From positions 6,126,087 to 6,190,086 of the forward strand of contig NZ_JAPDNR010000001.1 in NCBI RefSeq assembly GCF_025989125.1: a stretch of DNA of 64,000 bases, read 5' to 3'. The DNA comes from Chitinophaga nivalis (GTDB lineage Bacteria > Bacteroidota > Bacteroidia > Chitinophagales > Chitinophagaceae). Under the pieces are notes generated by a model. That model made no database searches and had not been told where the DNA came from. It saw only the letters and a list, made by a program, of their open reading frames with translations. Position numbers and translations under genes: made by a program. Below, in pieces: positions 42,801 to 49,008 of this stretch; the first letter of the stretch is position 1, and the number at the start of each line of letters is the position of its first letter.

Positions 42801-44106
42801 CCGTACCGGCGACCTCGCCTGCTGGACACCTGCCGGCGAAATCAAATTCCTGGGCAGGATCGATCAACAGGTTAAAATCAGGGGCTACCGGATAGAACCC
42901 GGTGAAATTGCGGCCCTCATGAGTGTCATGCCGGATATGAAAGATGTATTCGTCATGGACAGAACCGACAAACAGGGAGAGAAATACCTCTGCGCTTACT
43001 TTACGGCAGAACAACCGTATACCGCAACGGATATCAGAAGCCGGCTATCTGTACACCTGCCGGACTATATGATCCCTTCCTATTTTGTACAGCTGGAAAA
43101 AATGCCGGTGACGCCGAATGGTAAAACAGACCGGAAAGCATTACCGGAACCCGATAAAACCCTGCATGGCAGTACGCCCTATGTAGCACCGATGAATGAT
43201 ACCGAACAGCAACTCGTGACTATATGGGAATCTGTATTGGGTAATGCACCCATCGGCACACAGGATAATTTCTTTGAAGCAGGCGGCCATTCGCTGAAAG
43301 CCGTAGCCGTTACCGGCAAAATCAATCAGCTGTTTCAAACCGATCTGTCGCTCACCGATATTTTCAAATCACCCACCATACAGACGCTGGCTGTGGCAGT
43401 TACCGAAGCCTTACATCAACATCGTACGGCAGACAAACACCTGGCGCTGCTCTCGTCGCTCCGGCCCCAACACCTGTTTATGTTCCCGCCGGCGATGGGT
43501 CAGGGCCTGGCTTACAGTAAGCTGTCTGATCTGGTTACTACCCACTCGCTGTATAGTTTCAACTACATCCATGATGATAACCGGATCAACATCTACATAG
43601 AACTGATGGAAAAAATGCAGCCACAGGGACCTTACCTGTTACTGGGTTATTCTGCCGGTGGCAATCTGGCCTTTGAAGTAGCCAAGGCACTGGTGGCAAA
43701 AGGGCATACGGTGTCTGATCTCATCATGATTGATGTGATTCGCCGGGTAGAAAAACTGGGCAGTCAGGGTGAAGATAAAGCGACCATTAAAACGGCGTTG
43801 TTACAGGCACTCGCACAGAATGACCTGAACGATGACCATTCCGGCTACATTGATCAGTTGGTAGAAGACACCTACCGTTTCACAGCTTATGTAGATGAGT
43901 TGATCAATGAGGGTAGTGTACCGGCCAATCTTCATCTCATTAAAGCGGCAGAAGAAAAATCGTATTACTGGGAAGGCGCGGTGGAAGGAACTATCCAAGC
44001 CTATGAAGGCAAAGGCGAGCACATTGCCATGCTGGGGCCACAGGAAAATTTAGTACACAACGCGGCCATTATCAATCATATCCTGGCTGATATAGGCAAC
44101 AACTAA
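30850..44106 (+). CDS. Four-module NRPS with terminal thioesterase, predicted Gly-Ser-Pro-(cationic?)
   Basis: A 4,418-residue synthetase: C-A-T, C-A-T, C-A-T, C-A-T-TE. Landmarks: C1 HHLILDG (about 138), A1 (about 606), T1 LGGNSI (about 991), C2 HHIISDG (about 1176), A2 (about 1646), T2 GGDSIK (about 2038), C3 HHIILDG (about 2249), A3 (about 2714), T3 GGHSLK (about 3103), C4 HHIIADG (about 3286), A4 (about 3766), T4 (about 4146), TE GYSAGG (about 4265). Codes read by eye: DILQLGMVWK (glycine-type), DVWHFSLVDK (serine, strong), DVQFIAHVAK (proline-type), DVEEIGIVNK (unassigned; two acidic residues suggest Orn, Lys or similar). It has no docking domain and starts with a C domain, so an acyl starter is likely. 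C3 has the SPMQAGMLFH entry motif of D-residue acceptors although no epimerase precedes it. The TE makes it a complete line. Confidence 0.95.
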   Translation: MIQQASSAKLSLTPAQLDIYLHQQQHPHSPMYVIGGYYQLKGRLDHGLLEKIILDIVNHEPAFRTRLDINGPAPLQYATPVTATAIPRADFRGQPDPLAAAIAWLKKDFGIPFVLTDQLYHIILVQLADDDCLLYIKTHHLILDGWGFSLFIQRVAAAYEGTASAVSPFHFHDAVQAIHAQQQDTDSLLQQQTYWQNKFRSLPAPLLSPAGDTPAGSLASTRYQLEIPYAQYQPLIQLATDNKASVFHVLLGLLYVYFTRACQTDELVIGLPVHNRTNARFKKVLGLFVSTSPARFSFGTDLSFNRLLQEIKQNQKQDYRYQGYSLGQIHRDLRAFTKIREHLFDVAFSYEQFNYDITAAGIDKITPVTFTHEHDTQPFNLFVREYQQGMPVLFDIQLHQQYFNEAAGDLVAARLAHLIQYIPLHADVPIRQLDWLPQAEQQQLLTINQPQFQLPEVYPSFLAAFRDRVPQYSHKTALIAGEQAITYQQLHVQSDHIAAWLIQQGAGKDIPIAVCMDRSIQLLPFLLGIWKAGSAYVPLDPEYPEDRISAIIENAGCMLAITQEDYRAKFDKAGLRAVTPAIIAQATQTVGQLPLPAPSDLAYIIYTSGSTGTPKGVAISHGSVINFLEAMAAAPGLTTRDTLLAVTTISFDIHVLELYLPLLTGATIILANATDTRDAFALQQLLQQHHVTTMQATPATWKMLFLAGWQPVTAFKALCGGEALPPALLQSFRQYPLVELWNMYGPTEATVWASAEKIDPTQKDISIGRPIRHAAYYVLDRFQYPAGFALPGELYIGGKCLARGYHRLPEKTAESFLSLPIAGQMIPVYKTGDQVAIGSDGKLRFQSRTDDQVKVRGFRIEQGEIEAVIITHPHVQDCTIKVWQDQQGENYLAAYYVARPDTTPDEALLAAYLATKLPRYMIPAVWQQLAALPLTPNGKVDKKALPRPDITTDDGQYTAPDSVVTQQLADIWATLLQTAPISITADYFQLGGNSILNIQLVNMARAAGLPLAPSDIFTYSTIRELAAVLDGRVTTVSDTLIPTAPVAAHYPASPAQQRLFILQQLEGAATAYNMPGAFILEGKADIARLEHACRQLIQRQESLRTAFHLEGVTVYQQLSEQVDFRINRLTGQDTEANIRQHFQDFVQPFQLTKAPLLRCSVVSLAADKSLLMLDMHHIISDGLSTTIFLEELFRLYENEPLPALPLQYKDYTVWQQTPAQQTQISASSDWWLQQMEGTLPVLQLPADYPRPALQSFEGARHDSSIPATISQQLRQLATDQQTTLYMVLLAAYQVLLSKYSGQEDIITGSPVAGRPHAHLQPLIGLFVHTLPLRHFPQKQKTFRAFLEEVKQTTLQAFDHAAYPVESLLEQLNIPRDVSRNPLFDTLFVLQPQELPAITTSGFTLQTYETGHASSKFDLTLEATATTEDIRLRFEYGTRLFKPSTIARMARHFEQLLHAIVQQPDITIGAMNMTSAAERQHLLYTFNQTQKDFPADKTLIQIFAAQAAATPQAIAVRFGTQQLTYAALNERASQLAGVLREKGVQRNTIVAMFTDRSLEMPVGILAIQKAGGAYLPISPEYPADRVQYMLEDSGARVLLTQTKHLSGLNFDGTCIDLEDPQYYQGSVAALPEQATPTDAAYVIYTSGSTGKPKGALIAHRAAVNRIQWMQNQYPLTPQDIILQKTPYTFDVSVWELFWWAFAGASVYFLEPEGEKDPALIMETIAQQQITVLHFVPSMLNVSLEYLQAHPGRWQLSSLQRVFASGEALQPKQVHLFRELLYNTYGSTLHNLYGPTEAAVDVTWFDCMTAPVHHTVPIGKPIDNIRLYILDEQQQLQPEGIAGELYISGVGVGIGYLNRPELTQEKFLADPFFPGERMYRTGDLTRWMEDGNIEYLGRLDHQVKIRGFRIEPGEIEQQLLKHPLVKEVLVMARENKQREKYLCAYLTTSDTITEDALRDQILLELPDYMVPAAFVMLERMPLSPNGKADRKALPEPDLHGLRDTFYEAPQTPLEQMLADIWEEVLGITAIGVTDSFFRLGGDSIKAIQVAAKAARHGFACTIKDIFRYPAIRQLARQLTRGDAPGPAAIRQIPIAPLPVAPAIRRAMHPSFTVRKVYDLSPMQAGMLFHATADETSTAYADQVLFDFDILPDIAALEKSYNILIQQHEILRTVFVHKGLDVPQQVVLCPHTHVIACTDISHLDTPQKKAFTDQLRADDLAHGYDLTAGPLHRLHLVKTSDHTATLLCSFHHIILDGWSFSLLMSHLFKNYLALTDGKYILSALQPQFDTYISWLAGRDTAAAADFWQTYLADVHTRTSPAQNREPAATYSVAEETYILPDTLCQALQQVASQHAVTLNTLLQAIWGILLQRYNHTDDAVFGAVTSGRPWEIPDIAGIAGLFINTIPVRVKCSGDTSFIALAQQLQSAALTAGTYSYLPLAEIQQLSPLKQELIDHILVFENFPVEQELLQPTSPDGARLKINRVKFYEQTNYHLNIIVVPQETLTIRFNYNSEVYTPQQILQLAAQLQTALTAVAAQPRLAVREIPILSLTDTAQLQSFNDTHFDTGEIATIHDLFARQAARTPEATAIVHHHEAVTYSLLQQQADRIAAWLLAHGTQTEDIIGIMAERSPRMIAAVLGVLKAGAAIVPIDPAYPADRIQYILEDSGAKMVLLDTLPDMDLPATPVTLQTALQGTDGPTQPTTAVRGDHLLYVIYTSGTTGKPKGVMLEHRNLVNLIVYQQKEDIADFTGRVLQFTTLCFDVCYQEIFSTLSGGGCLYIADEERKKEPAWLLDFIGTHQIPTVFLPTAYLKFLFGQAAFVQQLPACIRHIITAGEQLLVSDLLRQYIRTTGVQVHNHYGPSETHVATTYILHAGDALEEVPSIGRPVGNNRIYIFDQHRQLQPPGMPGEIYIAGRNVGRGYVGNPTLTDSKFEADPFVSGERMYRTGDLGKWLPDGNIAYTGRTDHQVKIRGYRIEPGEIENRLLNHPDIDQAAVLAHSHAQGEKYLVAYYAATAPLAPAAVKAYLADTLPAYMVPAYFLQLDRIPLTSNGKTDRKALPLPAVHTGEVAAKTAPDTLTAIRLADIWKNILPISHPGMEDDFFETGGHSLKASLLTANIQRAFQVTVPLKEIFRLRTLGQLAAYIDTAVKTTYTPVTPAPVSAYYPLSAAQKRLYILDQFEDNSTAYNIPFVANVTGSIDPDRLEQALQALIQRHAALRTSFTVMNGEPVQIVADTATCSLQRQTVATAAVHDTATAFIRPFDLGVAPLLRASLLELPAQQQVLLLDIHHIIADGVTLEVLLKELLALYEETTLAPLAIQYTDYAVWQQSQQDSPQLQEQAAYWQQQFGAANGGIPALSLPADYPRPAIQSFEGDEMFFELPAALSKSLQIAAGQHQATTFMLTFAAYSILLAKYAGQEDIAVGTPVAGRTHADLENIIGLFVNTIVLRNQPTGDISFRTFLQQVKDNLLHAAANQDYQFEALLDSLAIKRDLSRNPLFDTMFSYQHIGTLPLQTPHFSLQPYELQANTAKFDLAFSVNEHAGNSRLAVNYSTRLFKPDTIRRMGMHYQHILRCILEQPDILLRDIPLATPAEVTEILTRFNDTAMEYPRELTIQRAFEQVAATQPEAVAVVYNDTTLTYRELNEQANQLARILQEKGAGPDQLIGLMMERSANMIVTLMAILKSGAAYVPLVPELPDDRILAMLRDAAVKLVVTTTTAIQGHQPDYLREHTGCTFVLPETLTTTLQQQSVQNTSTATTPQHLAYVIYTSGSTGIPKGVQIEHQGVINLATWFNRQHDLRTHNRVLQMTSIGFDVSVEEIIIPLLGGAGVYIIPTEVKMDKAAFTAFIQQHRINVAEIVPTLLQDYIVDNEPMESLRVIITGAEKLEETLKDSVLDKGYTLYNIYGPTETTVNAAAKKCRHGDDTIGVPMANTSVYILDAEDRLQPVGIPGELCVAGDSLARGYLNSPELNQQKFVADPLVPGRKMYRTGDLACWTPAGEIKFLGRIDQQVKIRGYRIEPGEIAALMSVMPDMKDVFVMDRTDKQGEKYLCAYFTAEQPYTATDIRSRLSVHLPDYMIPSYFVQLEKMPVTPNGKTDRKALPEPDKTLHGSTPYVAPMNDTEQQLVTIWESVLGNAPIGTQDNFFEAGGHSLKAVAVTGKINQLFQTDLSLTDIFKSPTIQTLAVAVTEALHQHRTADKHLALLSSLRPQHLFMFPPAMGQGLAYSKLSDLVTTHSLYSFNYIHDDNRINIYIELMEKMQPQGPYLLLGYSAGGNLAFEVAKALVAKGHTVSDLIMIDVIRRVEKLGSQGEDKATIKTALLQALAQNDLNDDHSGYIDQLVEDTYRFTAYVDELINEGSVPANLHLIKAAEEKSYYWEGAVEGTIQAYEGKGEHIAMLGPQENLVHNAAIINHILADIGNN

Positions 44107-44116
44107 AAACACCTTT

Positions 44117-44164
44117 TATAGGTTGTATCGTTCATCTTTATAAAGATGAACGATACAACCTATA
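44117..44164. terminator. 48-bp perfect palindrome, bidirectional terminator
   Basis: Arms of 24 bp without mismatch meet at TTTATAAA (centre 44140/44141), between the stop of the plus-strand NRPS (44106) and the stop of the minus-strand acyltransferase (44170). TTTT precedes and TTTTTT follows it, so it can end transcripts from both sides. The stem is much longer than needed for termination. Confidence 0.85.
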
Positions 44165-44169
44165 CTTTT

Positions 44170-45291
44170 TTATTGTACACTCAATGTGGGATTTTTCTTT
44201 TGCTGAAAGGGTTTCAATACCCATCTGGCCACCCGTTTGTACACGACGGCAAACAGATAACTAATGAGAAATGCCGTGATCCACATCACCGGATAAAACA
44301 GCCACTCATGAAAAGTCAGTGGTATTTTTTTGAAGAGAATTTCCAGCTCCACCAGGAACCAGGCATGAATCAGGTATATCTCCAGCGAATAATAACCAAT
44401 ACGGGAAAAGAAATGGGTGACCACATTCTGCCGGTTTAAAATATAGACCGCCAGCTTATATACGAACAGGATTTCCGCGGTCGTATAAAACGGATCTATT
44501 AAGTCGGTAAAATAAAAATAAGAACGGGGTATCTTGTAATAATTAAACTCCAGCATACCGGTATAGACGGGATACATCCTGATGGCATTTAATGCCAGTA
44601 TGAGCAGGAGTAAGGTCCATGGACGCAAATACGGGAAAGAAAGAATTTTGTCTTTATAATCCAGAAACAGAAAGCCGCCGGTGAACCAAAAAAGATGGCT
44701 TAAACATAATGGCATAAAAAAGCCACCATCTCCTATACGGCCCATTAATACATCACCGGTATATATCCATAGCAGCTGAATAACAAAAGCAGCCACTATA
44801 AATTTCCCTTTGTATCGGTTGTACAAATGTACCAGCACGGGATAAAACAGGTAAAACTGGAACAGCAACCCAAAATACCACAAATGATAAGAGGCGCCAC
44901 CCAGGGCCAGTTGCAGGAAGAAATCCCCGATCCCCATTTGTATCCCCTCTCCTTTCATCAGGTGAGGCAGCTGCGCGATAACCATATAAAACAGGGAGAA
45001 CAAAAAGTAGATCGGAAAAATGCGGCGGATTCTTTTTTTATAAAAATCCCACAAATTGTCTTTTGTCACATGAGGATGATTGTTGTAAAGTACCAACCCA
45101 CTGATAAAGAGAAAGGTAGGTACTGCAAACCAGTTAAGGTGATCGATATAGGCCAGTACCCGTTGCATGGTGTTAACATGGGGAACTGTAGCAGGAATAT
45201 CCACGAACCAGGCGGTAACGTGAATGGTAATAACCGCCAGTGCGGCGATCGCTCTCAGGATGTCGAGCTCGGCTACCCGTACGTTTTTCAT
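44170..45291 (-). CDS. Membrane acyltransferase, acyltransferase-3 family
   Basis: A 373-residue polytopic protein with about ten membrane segments. It begins with the family signature VAELDILRAIAALAVITIH, with the essential His at residue 24, and has the FFAR-like basic loop FYKKRIRRIFPIYFLF. Members O-acylate sugars, lipids or peptides at the inner membrane. It may acylate a product of the cluster, or belong to envelope metabolism; the sequence does not decide. Two ATG codons are possible (45334 and 45289 on the minus strand); the second, 15 residues downstream, fits the family start and is used here. It lies 170 bp downstream of the ferritin-like gene in the same direction and ends at the shared palindromic terminator. 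Confidence 0.85.
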   Translation of the reverse strand: MKNVRVAELDILRAIAALAVITIHVTAWFVDIPATVPHVNTMQRVLAYIDHLNWFAVPTFLFISGLVLYNNHPHVTKDNLWDFYKKRIRRIFPIYFLFSLFYMVIAQLPHLMKGEGIQMGIGDFFLQLALGGASYHLWYFGLLFQFYLFYPVLVHLYNRYKGKFIVAAFVIQLLWIYTGDVLMGRIGDGGFFMPLCLSHLFWFTGGFLFLDYKDKILSFPYLRPWTLLLLILALNAIRMYPVYTGMLEFNYYKIPRSYFYFTDLIDPFYTTAEILFVYKLAVYILNRQNVVTHFFSRIGYYSLEIYLIHAWFLVELEILFKKIPLTFHEWLFYPVMWITAFLISYLFAVVYKRVARWVLKPFQQKKNPTLSVQ

Positions 45292-45372
45292 AATGGATGC
45301 TATATTTTGAGTATTATAAGGTAAGCATTCTAACATTCATTTTCAATAGTGCGTACCTGTTTTAACCATAAT

Positions 45373-45406
45373 GGTACAAGGGCCGCATACCTGCAGCCCC
45401 TGTACC
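45373..45406 (-). terminator. Inverted repeat between ferritin-like and acyltransferase genes
   Basis: GGTACAGGGGC and GCCCTTGTACC (minus strand) pair over 11 bp with one G-T mismatch and a 12-base loop, about 55 bp past the ferritin-like gene. No T-run follows. It may be a weak terminator or a processing signal. Confidence 0.35.
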
Positions 45407-45461
45407 CATCTGTTTAAAGTGCGTCAGCTTATCCAGTCAGCCCGGTACGCAGTGAGCATGA

Positions 45462-48086
45462 TTATATTTTGAAATTAGGGCCGGCCGTGGTGCCATCCTC
45501 CAATCCGGAAGGCGTTTGCATCAGCTTCCGTGCCAGTAAGGATAAATTATACATGGTACCTACGGCTTCGGTCAGGAACTCCGGCTCACCGTTGAATACC
45601 CGGTGTAAGCCATTGACCATTGCGATATAGGCTTCTGTAAACTGGTTGGCCAGGGTACTGGCCACACTACCTGGTTTGTATTTAAAAGGATCCGGGTTGT
45701 CGGCCATCGGCCACACGCCATCCGGATCAAAAGGAATTTTGGCGCCGGTATAGGAAAACTCTGTGCCGTTCCTCACCAGGTGTGCACCATGTACAATTTC
45801 TGCAAACTTGTAATAGTGTGCCAGCTCTCCGTCTCCACTACCTGGATCTGTAACGGAGGTACCTTCGCCCTGGTCTTTAATCTGCTCGATGGCCTTCAGG
45901 GCATCCTGCAGATTATTAATCACCAATAACTGACCAGGCCCACTCCAATCCTTCACCTGTTTATTTGCATGGCCAAAGGTGAGTTTTCCGGCATTATGCA
46001 AAGCGGTCAGCGCTTTCTTGATTTCATCATAGAACCAGCCTATCGTATACAGGTTATGCGTTTCCTCCCAGTTGGGATTGCGGGCGCGGTATTTGGTTTT
46101 AATAATTTCTTCCGGCTCTTCTATCTCCATAAACACATCGCGGATATGTTCGATAGAGCAACGGCGTATTTGTAGCGTTAATCCGGCACGTAATCCGCCG
46201 GGCAAAGCCGCGGGGTAATCAGGTATAAAGGCCGGGTTTTTCAAATCAGGATTGCCGCCTATAGCAATTAACAGGTTTGCCACCAATGCCATGTGCAACA
46301 TTTCTTCCATCACGATACTTCTGATCAGGGAAGCTACTTCCACGTTGTAGCCTGGTTTGATACTATATAAAGCAGCCAGGTAAGGTGGAATGGTAGCATG
46401 TTCCAGCATAATGGCTATTTGTAATACCTGCTTCAACTGTGCCACCGTATCAATCTTCATGTAGAGCGGATTCTCCAGCCACTTACGGATCATCGTGAGT
46501 TTGGGGCCGGACAGGTCCCTTGTCACCGGCATATAATTGGGACTGGTGATGGGCAGCCGGAATACATTTTTGATGATGTGCAACCGTTCCAGCACCTCCG
46601 CATAATTAGAGAGATCCACAATAGGTTTCATCACCGGATACAGGTTGGCATACTGCTGAAAGATCGGTTGTACATGCTCTATCCAGGTAGGTGTTTCGGG
46701 CACCGTATAACCGGAGTATATTCTCACCGAAACCGTTCTGGGGTTGCCCGCCAGGGCGGCAGAAACACTGGCCGACCAGCAGGAAAGCCGGTAAGACTGG
46801 CCATCCATAAAAGGGCCACGCGGCATACCGGGATCCGTTGCCTTTAAGGGGAGCGTTACGGTGCCATCTGCACCGGTCGTAAGCGTAGTGGGGAATTGAA
46901 TAGCCGTGTCGGGGAATCCTTTTTTAAAAGATGGATCATGACTGACCTTAATCTTATAGTTGGGCAACGGTTTACCGAAAGCAGTGACATGCAATCTGGT
47001 ACTTTGCTGCTCACCGGGATTCAGCCGGAAGATCGTCTGATCAGGCTGGAAGGCGATACCATCTTCCCGTTCTTTCAATACAATTGCTGTCAGGGAAGTA
47101 CCTACCGTATTACGGATAACCAGGGGATTCTTACTGGCCAGCGCCAATCTATCTGCCACGAGCGGAATGGAGATGATGCCGGCCGTTTTTTCATACCAGC
47201 CCGTGGTTTTAAAAGCAGCTTCCCCCAGTAAGACCGGCGGCGCACCATCTAACGGTATCGCCTCCACGAAAAGTCCGCCTGCCCCGAAAAGTTCTCCGCC
47301 CGGTACTTCCGTAGGCAGACTATTTCCCAGATCCAGGTGTAACACGCCTTCATCGATCACAAAATACGCCGTGTTAAAATTCACCAGGCCGGCGAATACC
47401 TGCTGGAGTGTTCTGCCCGCGACAAAATGTACCGGTTCCTGCGGATGATAGGCGCCGATGGAGCCTACCAGTCTGCCAAAGGTAAAATCGGGGGACGTGG
47501 CATCACTCTGGAATCCGTCCAGGATAAATTTTATACTGAGTTTATCCGGCACCGCTCCTCCCGGATTGGCTGCCGCCAGTTCGCGCAGATAGCGGGACTC
47601 ATTCTGGTGCTGCCAACGGCTGATGTGCAGCACACTCTGGTAAAAAGTACTGTTGGCGCGGTCGCCGACTGATTTCGTGTAGCGTATCCACGAATCATTA
47701 AAAACGGCCACTTCGAGGTTGCTGCTAAAACCGATGCCACTGGTTTCCCCCAGTACCACCTGCAGCCCCCATACTTCCGATAGTGCCTGGTCCGGATCCA
47801 GGTCGGCCATCTTGCCGCCGGTCTGGCTATCCGCGCCATTAATTGGCATGCCTATTACCGGATCCAGGGCCGGGTCTTCCGTGTAGGTACCATCCTTGTA
47901 GTAAACCCGCTGTACGCGGCAGCCATACAGCTTAAAAGCACCGCTACCACCGGAGTTCCAGGTAAACTGATGCATGTCCGGATTAAAAATGTTCAGGTTG
48001 TGAAAGGGCGGGATATTATTGGTAGTGGGGGCATCCGAAATAAACTTCCCGCCAAATACCAACCGTGGGACTTGTAAATAACTCAT
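45462..48086 (-). CDS. VioB/RebD-type protein with C-terminal ferritin-like domain
   Basis: An 874-residue protein. The first about 500 residues are a beta-rich region with the N-terminal LQVPRLVFGGKFISDAPTTNN stretch also seen at the start of VioB-type proteins. A ferritin-like four-helix domain follows, with probable metal ligands in LEHATIPPYLAAL (about 560), VMEEMLHMALVANLL (about 590) and HYYKFAEIVHGAH (about 757). This domain is annotated as iminophenyl-pyruvate dimer synthase (PF12902); in VioB and RebD it joins two aryl-pyruvate imines. No tryptophan-oxidase partner is in the window. Its neighbour cluster contains an aryl-pyruvate-using dioxygenase and an aminotransferase, so a role on an arylpyruvate-derived substrate is a reasonable inference. 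ATG at 48084-48086. Confidence 0.8.
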   Translation of the reverse strand: MSYLQVPRLVFGGKFISDAPTTNNIPPFHNLNIFNPDMHQFTWNSGGSGAFKLYGCRVQRVYYKDGTYTEDPALDPVIGMPINGADSQTGGKMADLDPDQALSEVWGLQVVLGETSGIGFSSNLEVAVFNDSWIRYTKSVGDRANSTFYQSVLHISRWQHQNESRYLRELAAANPGGAVPDKLSIKFILDGFQSDATSPDFTFGRLVGSIGAYHPQEPVHFVAGRTLQQVFAGLVNFNTAYFVIDEGVLHLDLGNSLPTEVPGGELFGAGGLFVEAIPLDGAPPVLLGEAAFKTTGWYEKTAGIISIPLVADRLALASKNPLVIRNTVGTSLTAIVLKEREDGIAFQPDQTIFRLNPGEQQSTRLHVTAFGKPLPNYKIKVSHDPSFKKGFPDTAIQFPTTLTTGADGTVTLPLKATDPGMPRGPFMDGQSYRLSCWSASVSAALAGNPRTVSVRIYSGYTVPETPTWIEHVQPIFQQYANLYPVMKPIVDLSNYAEVLERLHIIKNVFRLPITSPNYMPVTRDLSGPKLTMIRKWLENPLYMKIDTVAQLKQVLQIAIMLEHATIPPYLAALYSIKPGYNVEVASLIRSIVMEEMLHMALVANLLIAIGGNPDLKNPAFIPDYPAALPGGLRAGLTLQIRRCSIEHIRDVFMEIEEPEEIIKTKYRARNPNWEETHNLYTIGWFYDEIKKALTALHNAGKLTFGHANKQVKDWSGPGQLLVINNLQDALKAIEQIKDQGEGTSVTDPGSGDGELAHYYKFAEIVHGAHLVRNGTEFSYTGAKIPFDPDGVWPMADNPDPFKYKPGSVASTLANQFTEAYIAMVNGLHRVFNGEPEFLTEAVGTMYNLSLLARKLMQTPSGLEDGTTAGPNFKI

Positions 48087-48211
48087 AATAGGTGTTTATA
48101 TTGATGAAAAACTATTATACAGGAACACTTCGATTAACAAACGTTTAGGTTATAGCTACAGCAATAGATCAGGAATGCATGGAATTAAACTATAAACAGC
48201 AGGAATCATCG

Positions 48212-48236
48212 TATAATTGTCGCTTATACAATTATA
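48212..48236. promoter_or_regulatory. Inverted repeat upstream of the ferritin-like gene
   Basis: TATAATTGT-CGCTTAT-ACAATTATA, perfect 9-bp arms, 126 bp before the start of the ferritin-like gene. Several related TATACAA/TTATACA strings occur within 300 bp (48112, 48225, 48321, 48371), and a similar palindrome ATTGTATACAAT lies at 25335. It is a candidate operator. Confidence 0.35.
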
Positions 48237-48457
48237 ACAAGATGAGCGTTTATGTTCTGTACAAAAGCGGACAGTGGTCACACATTTGCCTATACGAAAC
48301 AGTTGTAACTGCCGGCTGTATTATACAATAATGAGTGCAGTTATATAAACCGTCACCCGGATTATATAGGGTATACAACAGCCCTTACCGTACGCAGGTA
48401 CATGGGTACATTGCCGTATAGTTATAGCAGGTTCCATCCATTATTTCTTCTGTGGAA

Positions 48458-48694
48458 ATGTATTTCAGTCGGTTATTCAAAGTAGTGGTATCAGACAAAA
48501 CCCGCATGGTTCAAAGCATGGCATATAACGATATCTTACTAAACCCGGAAACACTTCTTATTTTTTTGGGGGACAGGCAATCAATGCTTTATTACAACAG
48601 CAAGCAGGATTGCGTTACATTATTCAATGGAATTTCATTGGTTAATAAATTGCCTTCATCTCTGAGGCGGTTATTTCGAAGGTATTTTCAGTAG
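48458..48694 (+). CDS. Possible small protein, perhaps a truncated LytTR-like domain
   Basis: An isolated 78-codon frame (MYFSRLFKVVVSDKTR…) in an otherwise noncoding gap. The middle and end (MAYNDILLNPETLLIFLGDRQ … SLVNKLPSSLRRLFRRYF) weakly recall a LytTR DNA-binding domain (strand pattern, then L-x-LP-x-x-F-R). This is eye judgement only. It could also be chance. If real, it may be the remnant of a regulator reading divergently from the ferritin-like gene. Confidence 0.25.
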   Translation: MYFSRLFKVVVSDKTRMVQSMAYNDILLNPETLLIFLGDRQSMLYYNSKQDCVTLFNGISLVNKLPSSLRRLFRRYFQ

Positions 48695-48976
48695 CGGCTA
48701 TTTATTTTTTCGCCTAAAGTTGATCGTACGTACTTAAGTCAGTCAGCTGTTTTTTTGGGTGTGTGAAACCGTAATGAAGATACATAAAAAACAATAACTT
48801 CTCTACATATTTTTCCCTTGTTTCATAAATTTATATGGCTGCTTTTTTCTGCATTATTAATAGGGCAAGCTGATACAATTCGGTATTTTATGAGACGCTT
48901 TCACCGGTTGTACCAACTGCCCTCATTATCTTACACCTTTGCCAGGTATCATTTTCAAATAAATCAGCCCTTATTT

Positions 48977-48998
48977 ATCAGGTCCCCCATCACCTGAT
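48977..48998 (-). terminator. Weak terminator candidate after the dioxygenase gene
   Basis: ATCAGGT-GATGGGGG-ACCTGAT on the minus strand, 7-bp arms and 8-base loop, starting 10 bp past the dioxygenase stop. The following sequence (AAATAAGGG) is not a real T-run, so the call is weak. Confidence 0.35.
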
Positions 48999-49008
48999 TT
49001 ATATTCCG

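Larger units (their letters stand above)
48087..49008. other. Intergenic region between ferritin-like gene and dioxygenase gene
   Basis: About 920 bp, AT-rich. It should hold the promoter of the ferritin-like gene. It contains the inverted repeat at 48212-48236, the doubtful small frame at 48458-48694 and a hairpin near the right end. No other structure was recognised. Confidence 0.6.
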
